Positions 1 to 7,110 of a DNA stretch of 11,964 bases are shown piece after piece. The position numbers and the translations under genes were made by a program. Numbering within the stretch: the stretch's first letter is position 1; each line of letters opens with the position of its first letter. The stretch lies in assembly GCA_902490095.1 (NCBI GenBank), contig CABUCQ010000055.1, positions 1 through 11,964 on the forward strand, written 5' to 3'. Source of the DNA: an uncultured Collinsella sp. GTDB lineage: Bacteria; Actinomycetota; Coriobacteriia; Coriobacteriales; Coriobacteriaceae. The notes under the pieces were generated by a model. The model ran no database searches, was not told the origin of the DNA, and worked only from the letters and a program-made list of their open reading frames with translations.

Positions 1-124
1 GGAGGTAGCCCAAACAGCCCCGGCGGGGGTCCTGTGTAGTCACCCTTTAGGCGGAACTCTCCTAATTATTTGGATGAGTCGTTTACTTACTTGTGCTGTT
101 ACCGTCTTCCCGCTGTTGTTGGGG

Positions 125-130
125 TATGCT
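125..130 (+). promoter_or_regulatory. Possible -10 box of the LacI-family regulator gene
   Basis: TATGCT lies just upstream of the operator-like motif and about 45 bp before the chosen start codon. A -35 box at the right distance is poor (around 102-107), so the promoter is tentative. Transcription from here would begin near 137, which places the operator across the first transcribed bases. That arrangement fits autorepression. Confidence 0.3.
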
Positions 131-142
131 TTGTTCGTATGT

Positions 143-157
143 AAACGTTTGACATGT
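143..157 (+). promoter_or_regulatory. LacI-family operator, copy 0 (autoregulatory)
   Basis: The sequence AAACGTTTGACATGT matches the motif AAACGNTTGACATAT at all but one position. The other three copies lie upstream of the first GH32 gene. The core AAACGTTT is an 8-bp palindrome with a central CG, as is usual for LacI-family operators. It sits immediately before the regulator's ribosome binding site, so binding there would repress the regulator's own gene. The match is seen directly; binding by this particular regulator is inferred. Confidence 0.6.
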
Positions 158-174
158 TGATGGGGGAGGGTGCT

Positions 175-1185
175 ATGGCTCGCGAGGGCGCTCGTTCTAA
201 GGATTCTGCTAAGCCTGGCATCAAGGAAGTTGCAGCGGTGGCGGGGGTTTCGCCTACTACGGTATCTCGCGTGCTTAATAATCGCGGCTATATTAGCCAA
301 GAGACCCGCGATAAGGTCCATGCCGCGATGGAGCGCATCAACTATACGCCCAACGATATCGCCCGTGCCATGCTCAACGGTCGCCTGAATCTTATCGGTA
401 TGATCGTTCCCTTTGTGAGCAGCCCGTTCCATGCTCAGGTTGTGCAGGCGGTCGAGCGCACGTTAGCGGAAAACGGCTTTAAGATGTTGCTGTGCAACAG
501 CGCCAATCGACCCGATCTTGAGCGTTCCTATATTGACATGCTCCGCCGCAATATGGTCGACGGTGTCATCGTCAACTCCCTCAATATCGGTGCCGAGGCA
601 TATGCCGAGATGGGCTTGAGCCTGGTTGGCATCGACTGCGATCTCGGCGAGGGCTCTGTCCAGATTGCAAGTGACAGCTATGGCATCGGCGAGCTCGCCA
701 CGCGCCGTCTGATTGATGACGGCTGCAGGCGTATCCTGTGCCTGCGCAGCAATAGCCGCATGCGCATGCCTGCCAATAAGCGTACCGATGCCTACCTCGA
801 TGTTGTTGAGCAGGCCGGTCTGTCCGCGCTTGTCCGTGAGGTTGAGTTCGTTAAGCCCGACGACGAAAAGGGCGCGGTCGTTGCGAAGATCCTCGATGAG
901 AACCCCGATATTGACGGCATCTTTGCGGGAGACGATACGATGGCGGCCATCTGTCTCAACGTGATGAAGCAGCGCGGCTTGAGCGCTCCAGACGATATTA
1001 AGGTCGTGGGCGCGGATGGTGCCCGCCGAACTATGACGTTTATGCCTGACTTAACAACCGTACGTCAAGATATCGATCGCATCGGAGAGCTCGCGGCGCA
1101 ATCCATCATCGCTCTTATTAACGGCGATAATCCCGAATCGAATATCAAGCTCCCCGTTGAACTCATTGAGGGCAAAACCGCGTAG
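175..1185 (+). CDS. LacI-family transcriptional repressor of the adjacent sucrose/fructo-oligosaccharide operon
   Basis: This 336-residue protein is the usual length for a LacI/GalR repressor. The N-terminal helix-turn-helix occupies about residues 16-35 (GIKEVAAVAGVSPTTVSRVLN). A hinge helix follows near residue 57 (NDIARAMLNGR), and then a periplasmic-binding-protein-like sugar-sensing domain with the family motifs GMIVPFVSSPFH, DGVIVN, GIFAGDDTMA and TTVRQDIDRIGELA. I chose the ATG at 175 because a GGAGG sequence ends 5 bases before it; the in-frame ATGs at 154 and 160 lack a site and overlap the operator. The gene lies just upstream of two GH32 genes and a PTS permease, and the shared operator motif ahead of both transcription units makes it their probable repressor. 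The inducer is unknown; sucrose, sucrose-6-phosphate, fructose or a fructo-oligosaccharide would fit. The family is certain, the target well supported, the ligand a guess. Confidence 0.93.
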   Translation: MAREGARSKDSAKPGIKEVAAVAGVSPTTVSRVLNNRGYISQETRDKVHAAMERINYTPNDIARAMLNGRLNLIGMIVPFVSSPFHAQVVQAVERTLAENGFKMLLCNSANRPDLERSYIDMLRRNMVDGVIVNSLNIGAEAYAEMGLSLVGIDCDLGEGSVQIASDSYGIGELATRRLIDDGCRRILCLRSNSRMRMPANKRTDAYLDVVEQAGLSALVREVEFVKPDDEKGAVVAKILDENPDIDGIFAGDDTMAAICLNVMKQRGLSAPDDIKVVGADGARRTMTFMPDLTTVRQDIDRIGELAAQSIIALINGDNPESNIKLPVELIEGKTA

Positions 1186-1238
1186 TTCATCCCGTGCCAA
1201 AAGAATTCCTCAAACGCCTCTGATGACCGTTCACCGGC

Positions 1239-1253
1239 ATATGTCAACCGTTT
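1239..1253 (-). promoter_or_regulatory. LacI-family operator, copy 1 (inverted orientation)
   Basis: Read on the minus strand this is AAACGGTTGACATAT, a full match to the 15-bp consensus with G at the variable position. It lies about 52 bp upstream of the tandem pair, on the opposite strand. An auxiliary upstream operator at such a distance could allow repression by a DNA loop between bound repressor dimers. The match is direct; the looping is inferred. Confidence 0.5.
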
Positions 1254-1289
1254 GCCGACGACTGGAACTGCGAAAAGACGTATTGGTGT

Positions 1290-1323
1290 GAAAACGTTTG
1301 ACATATGAAAACGATTGACATAT
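1290..1323 (+). promoter_or_regulatory. Tandem operator pair: 17-bp direct repeat, LacI-family operators 2 and 3
   Basis: Two adjacent 17-bp units, GAAAACGTTTGACATAT (1290-1306) and GAAAACGATTGACATAT (1307-1323), differ at one base. Each contains the operator motif AAACGNTTGACATAT, and the two CG centres are 17 bp apart. Each also contains a perfect -35 sequence TTGACA, so repressor bound here would directly cover the promoter of the GH32-PTS operon. Confidence 0.7.
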
Positions 1324-1326
1324 CTT
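1298..1326 (+). promoter_or_regulatory. Promoter of the GH32-PTS operon
   Basis: A perfect -35 box TTGACA (1298-1303) is followed after 17 bp by TATCTT (1321-1326) as a -10 box. Operator copy 2 overlaps the -35 box and copy 3 fills the spacer, which predicts tight repression. The second TTGACA (1315-1320) has no good -10 partner at 16-18 bp. The transcript would start near 1333, giving a leader of about 37 bases. Confidence 0.6.
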
Positions 1327-1369
1327 GCAGTTGTACCGAGTTAGTATCTCGTGAGAAAGGAAGTCTCGG

Positions 1370-2752
1370 ATGCACAAGGTGTATTACCAGCCTGAGGGAA
1401 TTTGGGTAGGCGACATCATGCCGTACGGCGAGGACGGCACGTTCTATCTCTATCATCAGCGTGACACGCGAAACCCCGGACCTTTCGGAGAGCCGTTTGG
1501 CTGGGCACTCGCGACAACCAAGGACTTCGTCAATTACAAAGACTTTGGCGAGAGCCTTGAGCGTGGCGGCGACGAGGAAGTCGACCAGTATGTTTATGCC
1601 GGCACGGTGTTTAAGGTGGGCGACAAGTACCATGCGCTCTACACTGGTTGCAATCGCGATAAGGTCAAGGCACGCTTGATGAAGCAGGTTCTTCTTCACG
1701 CAACGAGTGACGACGCCGTCAAGTGGGAGAAGAACATCGCCGAGACGCTGCTTCCGCCCCAGGAGGGTTACGATGACCGCAACTGGCGCGATCCCTTTGT
1801 GCTTTGGGATGAGGAGAACGAAGAGTACATGCTCATCCTCGGCACGCGTGTGGGCGAGGACAAGCGTCTGATGACCGGTCGTCTGGTCAAGTTCACCTCC
1901 AAGGACCTGGATACCTGGGAGTTCCAGGGCGACTGGTGGAATCCGGGCCTGTACACCATGTTCGAGATGCCTGATCTCTTTAAGATGGGCGACTGGTGGT
2001 ATCTGGTGTTCTCCGAGTACAGTGATGGCAACAAGACCCGTTACCGCATGTCTCGCTCTATCAACGGTCCTTGGATCACTCCTGCGGACGATTCCTTCGA
2101 TGGCCGCGCGTACTATGCCGCGCGTACCGCATTTGATGGTGAGCGCCGCGTTCTCTTTGGTTGGGTTCCTACGCGTGACGAGGGCGGTGACCCCAGCTCT
2201 TACCTGTGGGGTGGCACCTTTATGCCCCTCGAGATCGTTCAGCGTGCCGACGGAACGCTCGGCACCAAGCTCCCCGACAGCATGCTTGGCGCCTTTGGCG
2301 AGGGCAAGGCTGTCGAGACCTTTGAGCTTTCCTGCGAGTCGGGCAAGGTCGAGCAGGTGCTCGCCGCGGATGCCGGCTCCACCTACTTGCTCGATGCCGA
2401 CATTGAGCTCGGCGGTAACGCTGCCGGCTTCTCGGTCAAGTTCGCCGAGGACGCCGAGACTGGTCTTGCCTATGAGTTCCGCGCCAACCTGCGCGAGGGC
2501 AAGCTCGAGTTCACGCCGGCTCCCCAGTACCCGTGGTTCCAGGTCAACAACATGGGCCTCGAGCGTCCGTTGTTCTTTAAGGGCGAGGGCACTCACCATG
2601 TGCGTCTGGTCGTCGACGACGACATCGCGACCATCTTTGTCGATGATGTTGCGCTCAACGCTCGCTTCTGCAACAAGCAGGGCCAGGGTGTGGCGCTTAC
2701 CGTCACCGACGGTGCGCTCAAGTGCGCAAACGCAACGATCGCGTCTCTGTAG
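1370..2752 (+). CDS. Divergent glycoside hydrolase family 32 protein (beta-fructosidase-like)
   Basis: This 460-residue protein has no signal peptide, so it should act in the cytoplasm on imported beta-fructosides. The GH32 catalytic positions can be traced. The nucleophile motif, normally WLNDPNG, is here WVGDIMPYG with Asp15. The transition-state stabiliser motif is WRDPF with Asp141. The acid/base motif, normally ECPDLF, is FEMPDLF with Glu199. A beta-sandwich-like C-terminal half follows from about residue 310. The VGD-type motif and FEMPDLF recall the GH32 branch typified by E. coli Aec43/FosGH2, described for short-chain fructo-oligosaccharide use; this placement is from memory. AAAGGA precedes the ATG by about 8 bases. 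It is the first gene of the operon and ends 45 bases before the PTS gene. The GH32 family is well supported. The exact substrate (sucrose-6-phosphate, kestose-type oligosaccharides, another fructoside) is unknown. Confidence 0.88.
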   Translation: MHKVYYQPEGIWVGDIMPYGEDGTFYLYHQRDTRNPGPFGEPFGWALATTKDFVNYKDFGESLERGGDEEVDQYVYAGTVFKVGDKYHALYTGCNRDKVKARLMKQVLLHATSDDAVKWEKNIAETLLPPQEGYDDRNWRDPFVLWDEENEEYMLILGTRVGEDKRLMTGRLVKFTSKDLDTWEFQGDWWNPGLYTMFEMPDLFKMGDWWYLVFSEYSDGNKTRYRMSRSINGPWITPADDSFDGRAYYAARTAFDGERRVLFGWVPTRDEGGDPSSYLWGGTFMPLEIVQRADGTLGTKLPDSMLGAFGEGKAVETFELSCESGKVEQVLAADAGSTYLLDADIELGGNAAGFSVKFAEDAETGLAYEFRANLREGKLEFTPAPQYPWFQVNNMGLERPLFFKGEGTHHVRLVVDDDIATIFVDDVALNARFCNKQGQGVALTVTDGALKCANATIASL

Positions 2753-2797
2753 CGGCAACGAACCGTTTTATGATTTAGAAAAGGAATGGAGAGGAAC

Positions 2798-4249
2798 ATG
2801 GACTACAAGGCAGTGTCCCAGCAAGTCGTCGACAACGTCGGCGGACTGGAGAACATCGAGGGCGCCACGCATTGCGTGACCCGTCTGCGTCTGGTGCTCA
2901 AGGATACGAGCAAATACAACAAGGCCGAGCTCGAGAACATCGATGGCGTCAAGGGCGTGCTGTACAACAGCGGCCAGCTCATGATCATCTTCGGTACCGG
3001 TACCGTCAACAAGGTTTACGATGAGTTTATGGCTCTGACGGGCGTTAAGGAGATCAGTGCTTCCGAGGTCAAGGGCGCCGAGGCGGACAAGAAGGGCAAG
3101 TTCTTCTCGGTCCTCAAGGTATTCTCGGACATCTTTATCCCCATCATTCCCGCCTTCGTCGGCGCTGCAATCATCATCGGCCTTAAGTCGCTGATCGTTG
3201 CCAACGGCCTCTTTGGCATGGAGGGCAGCCTCGCCGACCACAGCGAGTTCCTCAAGAACCTCGCAAGCTTCTTTGCCATTATCGCCACCACGTTCGACTA
3301 CCTGCCTGTCCTGGTTATGTACAGCGCGGTCAAGCGTTTTGGCGGTAACCCGATCCTGGGCATCCTCGTCGGTATCGTCATGGTTCACCCGAGCCTTATG
3401 AACCGCAACACGTTCGTTATGGACCCGACGGGTGCTGAGTACTGGAACTTCGGTCCGCTATCCATTCCCATGGTTGCTTTCCAGGGCGGTGTGTTCCCCG
3501 CAATCCTGACTGCCTGGTTTATGGCCAAGGTCGAAAAGATTGCCCAGAAGTACATCCCCGAGGTCGTTTCGTTCGTCTTTGTCCCGACCGTTACCCTGAT
3601 TCTTGCTAACGTCGCCCTGTTCACCGTGTTCGGCCCGCTCGGTAACCTGATCGGTGACGTCCTCGCCGGCGTAATCGATATCCTGTACAACAGGATGGGC
3701 GTCTTTGGTGCCTTTGTCTTCGCCGCGTTCCTGCAGCCGCTCGTCGTTACCGGTACGCATCAGTTCATCCAGGGTATCGAGGCAAACCTTGTTGCCACGA
3801 CTGGCTTCAACTACATCCAGGCCATCTGGTCGGTTTCCATCATCGCCCAGGGCGGCGGCGCCATCGGTATGTACCTCATTCACAAGAAGCACTCCAAAGA
3901 GCGCAACATCTGCATGTCGTCCTTTATCCCGACGCTGGTCGGAATCTCCGAGCCCGCTATCTTTGCTGCAAACATGCGCTATTCGATCATTCCGTTCATC
4001 TGCGCATGCATCGGTGCAGGCTGCGGCGGTGCCTTCGTCAAGCTCTTTGAGGTGCGCGCTATCGGTCAGGGTCTGACCGGCGTGCTTGGCCTGCTCATCG
4101 TCACGCCCGAGACCCTCGTGTGGTATGTGGCAGGCAATCTCATCGCCTTTATCGTGCCGATCGTCTTGATCTTTGCCTACAACAAGGCAAAGGGCGTGCC
4201 GACCACCGATGAAGAGGGCGCTGGCGCTGGCTTCGATGTCAGCTTCTAG
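2798..4249 (+). CDS. PTS IIBC permease, sucrose/beta-glucoside type (no IIA domain)
   Basis: This 483-residue inner-membrane transporter imports and phosphorylates a sugar, probably sucrose or a short fructo-oligosaccharide. Residues 1-80 form a IIB domain with the phosphorylated cysteine Cys26 in HCVTRLRL. A linker of about 25 residues leads into a IIC domain (about 105-465) with many hydrophobic helices. The IIC domain contains the family motifs KRFGGNPILGILVGIVMVHP and GISEPAIFA, with Glu385 in the sugar-binding GI(S/T)EP loop. The protein ends after IIC with no IIA domain, as in ScrA-type permeases that borrow IIA from another protein; no IIA gene is in the window. I chose the ATG at 2798 because GGAGAGGA sits just before it; the in-frame ATG at 2786 is too close to its own AAGGA. 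It is flanked by two GH32 enzymes and follows the first in one operon. The transporter class is very secure; sucrose specificity is inferred from context. Confidence 0.92.
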   Translation: MDYKAVSQQVVDNVGGLENIEGATHCVTRLRLVLKDTSKYNKAELENIDGVKGVLYNSGQLMIIFGTGTVNKVYDEFMALTGVKEISASEVKGAEADKKGKFFSVLKVFSDIFIPIIPAFVGAAIIIGLKSLIVANGLFGMEGSLADHSEFLKNLASFFAIIATTFDYLPVLVMYSAVKRFGGNPILGILVGIVMVHPSLMNRNTFVMDPTGAEYWNFGPLSIPMVAFQGGVFPAILTAWFMAKVEKIAQKYIPEVVSFVFVPTVTLILANVALFTVFGPLGNLIGDVLAGVIDILYNRMGVFGAFVFAAFLQPLVVTGTHQFIQGIEANLVATTGFNYIQAIWSVSIIAQGGGAIGMYLIHKKHSKERNICMSSFIPTLVGISEPAIFAANMRYSIIPFICACIGAGCGGAFVKLFEVRAIGQGLTGVLGLLIVTPETLVWYVAGNLIAFIVPIVLIFAYNKAKGVPTTDEEGAGAGFDVSF

Positions 4250-4288
4250 TTGAGCCATTCAGTGCAATGTGCGGATAAGTCCATTTGA

Positions 4289-4326
4289 GGAAGGGCGTTC
4301 GACTCGTGTGAGTCGAGCGTCCTTCC
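4289..4326 (+). terminator. Strong hairpin between the PTS gene and the second GH32 gene
   Basis: A 17-bp stem (4289-4305 with 4310-4326) closed by the tetraloop GTGT, with two G-U wobbles and a perfect 7-bp apex TCGACTC/GAGTCGA. No run of T follows, so it is not a textbook intrinsic terminator. It may be a partial terminator, an mRNA processing or stability element, or part of the leader of the following gene. A weak promoter (TTGAGC at 4250, GATAAG at 4274) lies just upstream. Confidence 0.55.
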
Positions 4327-4350
4327 CCATAGACGAGAAAGTCAACGGCG

Positions 4351-5793
4351 ATGTTAAATCAAAAAAACAAGGTGACACGCGCGGACTATGAGCAGTGGCG
4401 TGCCGGACAGGATGAGACGGCGGCTCGCATCGCGTCCGACCCCGATAGGCTTCTGTTCCATGTGGAGCCTGAGCTTGGCTGGCTCAACGACCCCAACGGT
4501 TTGGTTCAGATTGGTGATACGTATCACATCTATCATCAATACGATCCTTTCGATGCTGCGCATGGCGGTCCAGTGCTTTGGAACCATCTGACGACAAAGG
4601 ATTTTGTGACGTACGAGAATCACGGCCCCGTGCTGTTCCCCGATTCCGATTTGGATTCGAGCGGAGCGTATTCTGGTTCTGCCTTTGTACGTGATGGCAA
4701 GATTCACTACTTCTATACCGGCAACGTCAAGCATTTTGACCGCGATGATTACGACTACGTGTTGACGGGCCGTGAGCAAAACCAAATTCATATGGTTGCC
4801 GAGAATCCCGACGAATTGGGCGAGAAGCGCATGGCTGTTGGACCAGTCGATTACCCCGACGATATCGGTACGCACGTGCGCGACCCCAAGATCCTTGAGC
4901 ACGATGGTATCTACTACATGGTTCTGGGCGCTCGTACGAAAGACGACCGTGGCTGCGTGCTTGTCTATACTTCGCGTGATTTAGGGGTCTGGAGCTATGC
5001 GACGCGCATTGAGCTGGACGAGAACTTTGGCTTTATGTGGGAGTGCCCCGATCTGTTTGAGCTCGATGGCGAGCTTATTCTCGTTTGCTGTCCGCAGGGT
5101 GTGCCTGCCGATGGTTGGCGTTACCGCAATCCGCATCAGTGCGTGTGGTTCCCTATCGAGGCCGATTGGGAGGCGCCGAGCTTTAAAATCGTCGGGCAGG
5201 GCATGCCCCCGATGGTCGATGCCGGTTTTGATTTCTATGCTCCGCAGTCCTTTGAGGATGCTGCAGGCCGGCGTTTGATGATCGGATGGTCGGGTTGCCC
5301 CGATGCGACGGCAGAAAACCCGACGGTGGCGCGCGGGTGGCAGTGCGCGTTGACGGTGCCGCGAGAGCTGAGCATGCGCGATGGTAAGCTCTGCCAGCAG
5401 CCGGCGCACGAGATTGAGAGGATGCGCGGCGACTGCGTTCGCGCGACAGGCGGTGAAACCGTTGAGGAGCCGGGCCGCCTGTTTGATCTTGTGGTTTCCT
5501 GTGAGGGCGCCAAGATGGTCGAGCTCGAGATTCGCAAGGGTGTCTTTGTGCGCTATGCAGACGGGATGCTTACCCTCGACATGGGTGACGAAGGCTATGG
5601 GCGCGACCAGAGGTCGATCGAGCTCAGCGAGCTTCGCGACCTGCGCGTGCTTTCGGACACTACGATGGTCGAGATTTTTGCAAATGGCGGCGAGGCGGCA
5701 CTTACGAGCCGTACCTATTCGCCGGCGGTTTCGGCGATGGGGTTGCATGCCGAGGGTGCGGCATCGATGAATTTCTACCGCCTCGTGCATTAA
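4351..5793 (+). CDS. Glycoside hydrolase family 32, sucrose-6-phosphate hydrolase (invertase) type
   Basis: This 480-residue cytoplasmic enzyme probably cleaves the phosphorylated sugar delivered by the PTS permease, giving glucose-6-phosphate and fructose if the substrate is sucrose-6-phosphate. All three GH32 signatures are canonical: WLNDPNG with nucleophile Asp47, VRDPK with Asp178, and WECPDLF with acid/base Glu231. The five-bladed propeller covers about residues 36-335 and a C-terminal beta-sandwich follows, ending in motifs such as VEIFANGGEAALTSR. The length matches ScrB/SacA enzymes. There is no signal peptide. The ribosome binding site is weak (GAGAAAG about 9 bases upstream). No copy of the operator motif is near its start, so it depends on read-through past the preceding hairpin or on a weak promoter of its own. 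A plain beta-fructofuranosidase acting on unphosphorylated sugar remains possible. Confidence 0.9.
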   Translation: MLNQKNKVTRADYEQWRAGQDETAARIASDPDRLLFHVEPELGWLNDPNGLVQIGDTYHIYHQYDPFDAAHGGPVLWNHLTTKDFVTYENHGPVLFPDSDLDSSGAYSGSAFVRDGKIHYFYTGNVKHFDRDDYDYVLTGREQNQIHMVAENPDELGEKRMAVGPVDYPDDIGTHVRDPKILEHDGIYYMVLGARTKDDRGCVLVYTSRDLGVWSYATRIELDENFGFMWECPDLFELDGELILVCCPQGVPADGWRYRNPHQCVWFPIEADWEAPSFKIVGQGMPPMVDAGFDFYAPQSFEDAAGRRLMIGWSGCPDATAENPTVARGWQCALTVPRELSMRDGKLCQQPAHEIERMRGDCVRATGGETVEEPGRLFDLVVSCEGAKMVELEIRKGVFVRYADGMLTLDMGDEGYGRDQRSIELSELRDLRVLSDTTMVEIFANGGEAALTSRTYSPAVSAMGLHAEGAASMNFYRLVH

Positions 5794-5890
5794 CCGTGCA
5801 TGGGGCACGATTGGACTTGCTGGGCGAAATGAATCGCAGTTGCCGCGGCCAACTACCGTTTATCGCGTATAGCGACCGTTTGCGGAGTAA

Positions 5891-5919
5891 GTAACACTTA
5901 GTAATAAACCGTGTAGAAT
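5891..5919 (+). promoter_or_regulatory. Promoter of the DegV-family gene
   Basis: TAGAAT (5914-5919), preceded by TG at 5912-5913 (GTGTAGAAT), is a good -10 box. GTAACA (5891-5896) is a 4-of-6 match to TTGACA at 17-bp spacing. Transcription from about 5926 would give an unusually long leader of roughly 145 bases before the start codon at 6070. Confidence 0.5.
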
Positions 5920-5945
5920 CTCAGGTTAGCACGGAGTTTTCCAGG

Positions 5946-5984
5946 GAGACGCTGTCCTTTGTTGTGCGCAAGGGGCGGCGTCTC
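5946..5984 (+). promoter_or_regulatory. Inverted repeat in the DegV gene leader
   Basis: GAGACGC (5946-5952) and GCGTCTC (5978-5984) form a perfect 7-bp stem with a 25-base loop, starting about 20 bases into the predicted transcript and followed by TTT. It could be a leader structure or weak attenuator. No riboswitch class was recognised. Confidence 0.3.
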
Positions 5985-6069
5985 TTTGGCGCTTGGACGC
6001 CGTTGTGCAACAGTGCGGCGGCGCGTGCCATGTATTGAAAAGCCAATGTCGAGATGGGTCGTGATAATA

Positions 6070-6924
6070 ATGGGCAAGTACGTAATCGTGGTTGAGTCTG
6101 GGTCGGATGTGACGCCGGAGCTCTGCGAGCGCTACGGCATCGTGCGCGTGCCCATGCATGTCACGATTGGTGACGAGACCGTCGAGGACGGCTCCATCGA
6201 TCCGCTCGAGATTTACTCGCGCTGCAACGAGTTTGGCGTGATGCCCAAGACCAGTGGCTGTGCGCCTGCGGATTTTGCTCACGTGTACGACCGCATTCAC
6301 GCTGAGCAGCCCGGTGCGACCATTCTGCATCTTGCGTACTCCGAAGTCACGACTTGCTCGCATCAGTCCTCCAAGATTGCGGCTAAGGGCCGCGACTACG
6401 TATTCTCCATGGATACGCGTTTTGTCTCGGTGGGCCAGTCGCTCGTTGCCGTCGAGACCGCCAAATACATCGAGGCTCACCCCGATGCCACCGTCGACGA
6501 GATCTTTGCATTTACGAACTCCGTCATGGACCGCGTGCTGCTGGGCTTTGTTCCTACCGACCTGGCCTTTCTTAAGGCGGGCGGTCGTCTGTCCAACGTC
6601 GCGTTCCTTGGCGCCCACCTGCTTAAGATTAAGCCCTGCATTGAGGTAACGGGCGGCAAGTTCGTGGCGACCAAGAAGTTCCGCGGCTCTATGCTCAAAT
6701 GCGCCCGTGCCTTTATTGACCACATGGTTGCGAAGGGCGAGATTGACTACTCGCACATTGGCCTGGCGTATTCGGTAGGCCTTTCCCAGGAGCTGCGCGA
6801 CGACATGGAAGTCTATGCGCACGACCTGGGCTTTAAGGACATTACCTGGACTCAGGTCGGCGGCGTCATCTCGAGCCATTGCGGCCCGACCGCCTTCGGC
6901 GCGGTGCTCACGCTCAAGGCGTAA
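6070..6924 (+). CDS. DegV-family (FakB-like) fatty-acid-binding protein
   Basis: This 284-residue cytoplasmic protein has the normal DegV length. DegV/FakB proteins hold a single fatty acid and present it to the kinase FakA for phosphorylation and use in phospholipid synthesis. The family order is visible: an opening strand YVIVVESGSDVTPEL, then PKTSG at 59-63 (usually PKTSQPS), the central DTRFVSVGQSLVAVETAKY, FLKAGGRLSNVAFLGAHLLKIKP, a KKFRGS segment, and a C-terminal SSHCGP with His270, matching the ligand carboxylate-binding HTGP motif. I chose the ATG at 6070 because homology begins there. In-frame ATG 6046 and GTG 6061 are alternatives, and no strong ribosome binding site decides between them. 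A strong hairpin follows the gene, so it appears monocistronic. No fakA-like kinase gene is in the window. Family certain; ligand unknown. Confidence 0.92.
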   Translation: MGKYVIVVESGSDVTPELCERYGIVRVPMHVTIGDETVEDGSIDPLEIYSRCNEFGVMPKTSGCAPADFAHVYDRIHAEQPGATILHLAYSEVTTCSHQSSKIAAKGRDYVFSMDTRFVSVGQSLVAVETAKYIEAHPDATVDEIFAFTNSVMDRVLLGFVPTDLAFLKAGGRLSNVAFLGAHLLKIKPCIEVTGGKFVATKKFRGSMLKCARAFIDHMVAKGEIDYSHIGLAYSVGLSQELRDDMEVYAHDLGFKDITWTQVGGVISSHCGPTAFGAVLTLKA

Positions 6925-6954
6925 GGCCTGGCGTCTATCGATTTCTATTGCCTC

Positions 6955-6989
6955 GGCGGCGGGCGGGTTGCGACAACCTACCCGCCGCT
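6955..6989 (+). terminator. Terminator hairpin after the DegV-family gene
   Basis: A GC-rich stem of about 15 bp runs from GCGGCGGG on the left to CCCGCCGC on the right, with a CGA loop at 6971-6973, one C-A mismatch and one wobble. It is followed by CTCTTGCG rather than a full T run. Its strength and its place 30 bases after the stop codon favour termination. Confidence 0.6.
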
Positions 6990-7055
6990 CTTGCGTGGGG
7001 TCAAATAGAACAACCCAATTGACCGCTAAACCGTTTCGCCATCATGCGTATGGGC

Positions 7056-7061
7056 TAGAAT
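7056..7061 (+). promoter_or_regulatory. Possible -10 box of pflA
   Basis: TAGAAT, the same hexamer as ahead of the DegV-family gene, lies 49 bp before the pflA start. The -35 region is weak (TTTCGC at 7034-7039, 16-bp spacing). A better -35-like sequence, TTGACC at 7019, is too far away. Confidence 0.35.
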
Positions 7062-7110
7062 GGCTCTGGTATTTATGTAACTAAAACCAAAGAGAGGCAA
7101 GGTAGCGGGA

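Noticed and set aside
1..39. Possible C-terminal tail of an upstream gene, GGSPNSPGGGPV followed by TAG
   Set aside because: Only 12 codons are visible and another frame is also open through the same stretch, so a partial gene cannot be supported.
1244..2758. 504-codon minus-strand open frame opposite the first GH32 gene
   Set aside because: It is the antisense of a well-supported GH32 gene in GC-rich DNA. The translated product lacks recognisable motifs.
5795..5809. Small CGTGC/GCACG hairpin just after the second GH32 gene as a terminator
   Set aside because: The stem is only 5 bp and no T run follows, too weak to call.
5851..5885. Two ACCGTTT sequences about 20 bp apart as further LacI operators
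   Set aside because: Each matches only the first seven bases of the operator motif in reverse and lacks the conserved TTGACAT half. They are far from the sugar operon start.
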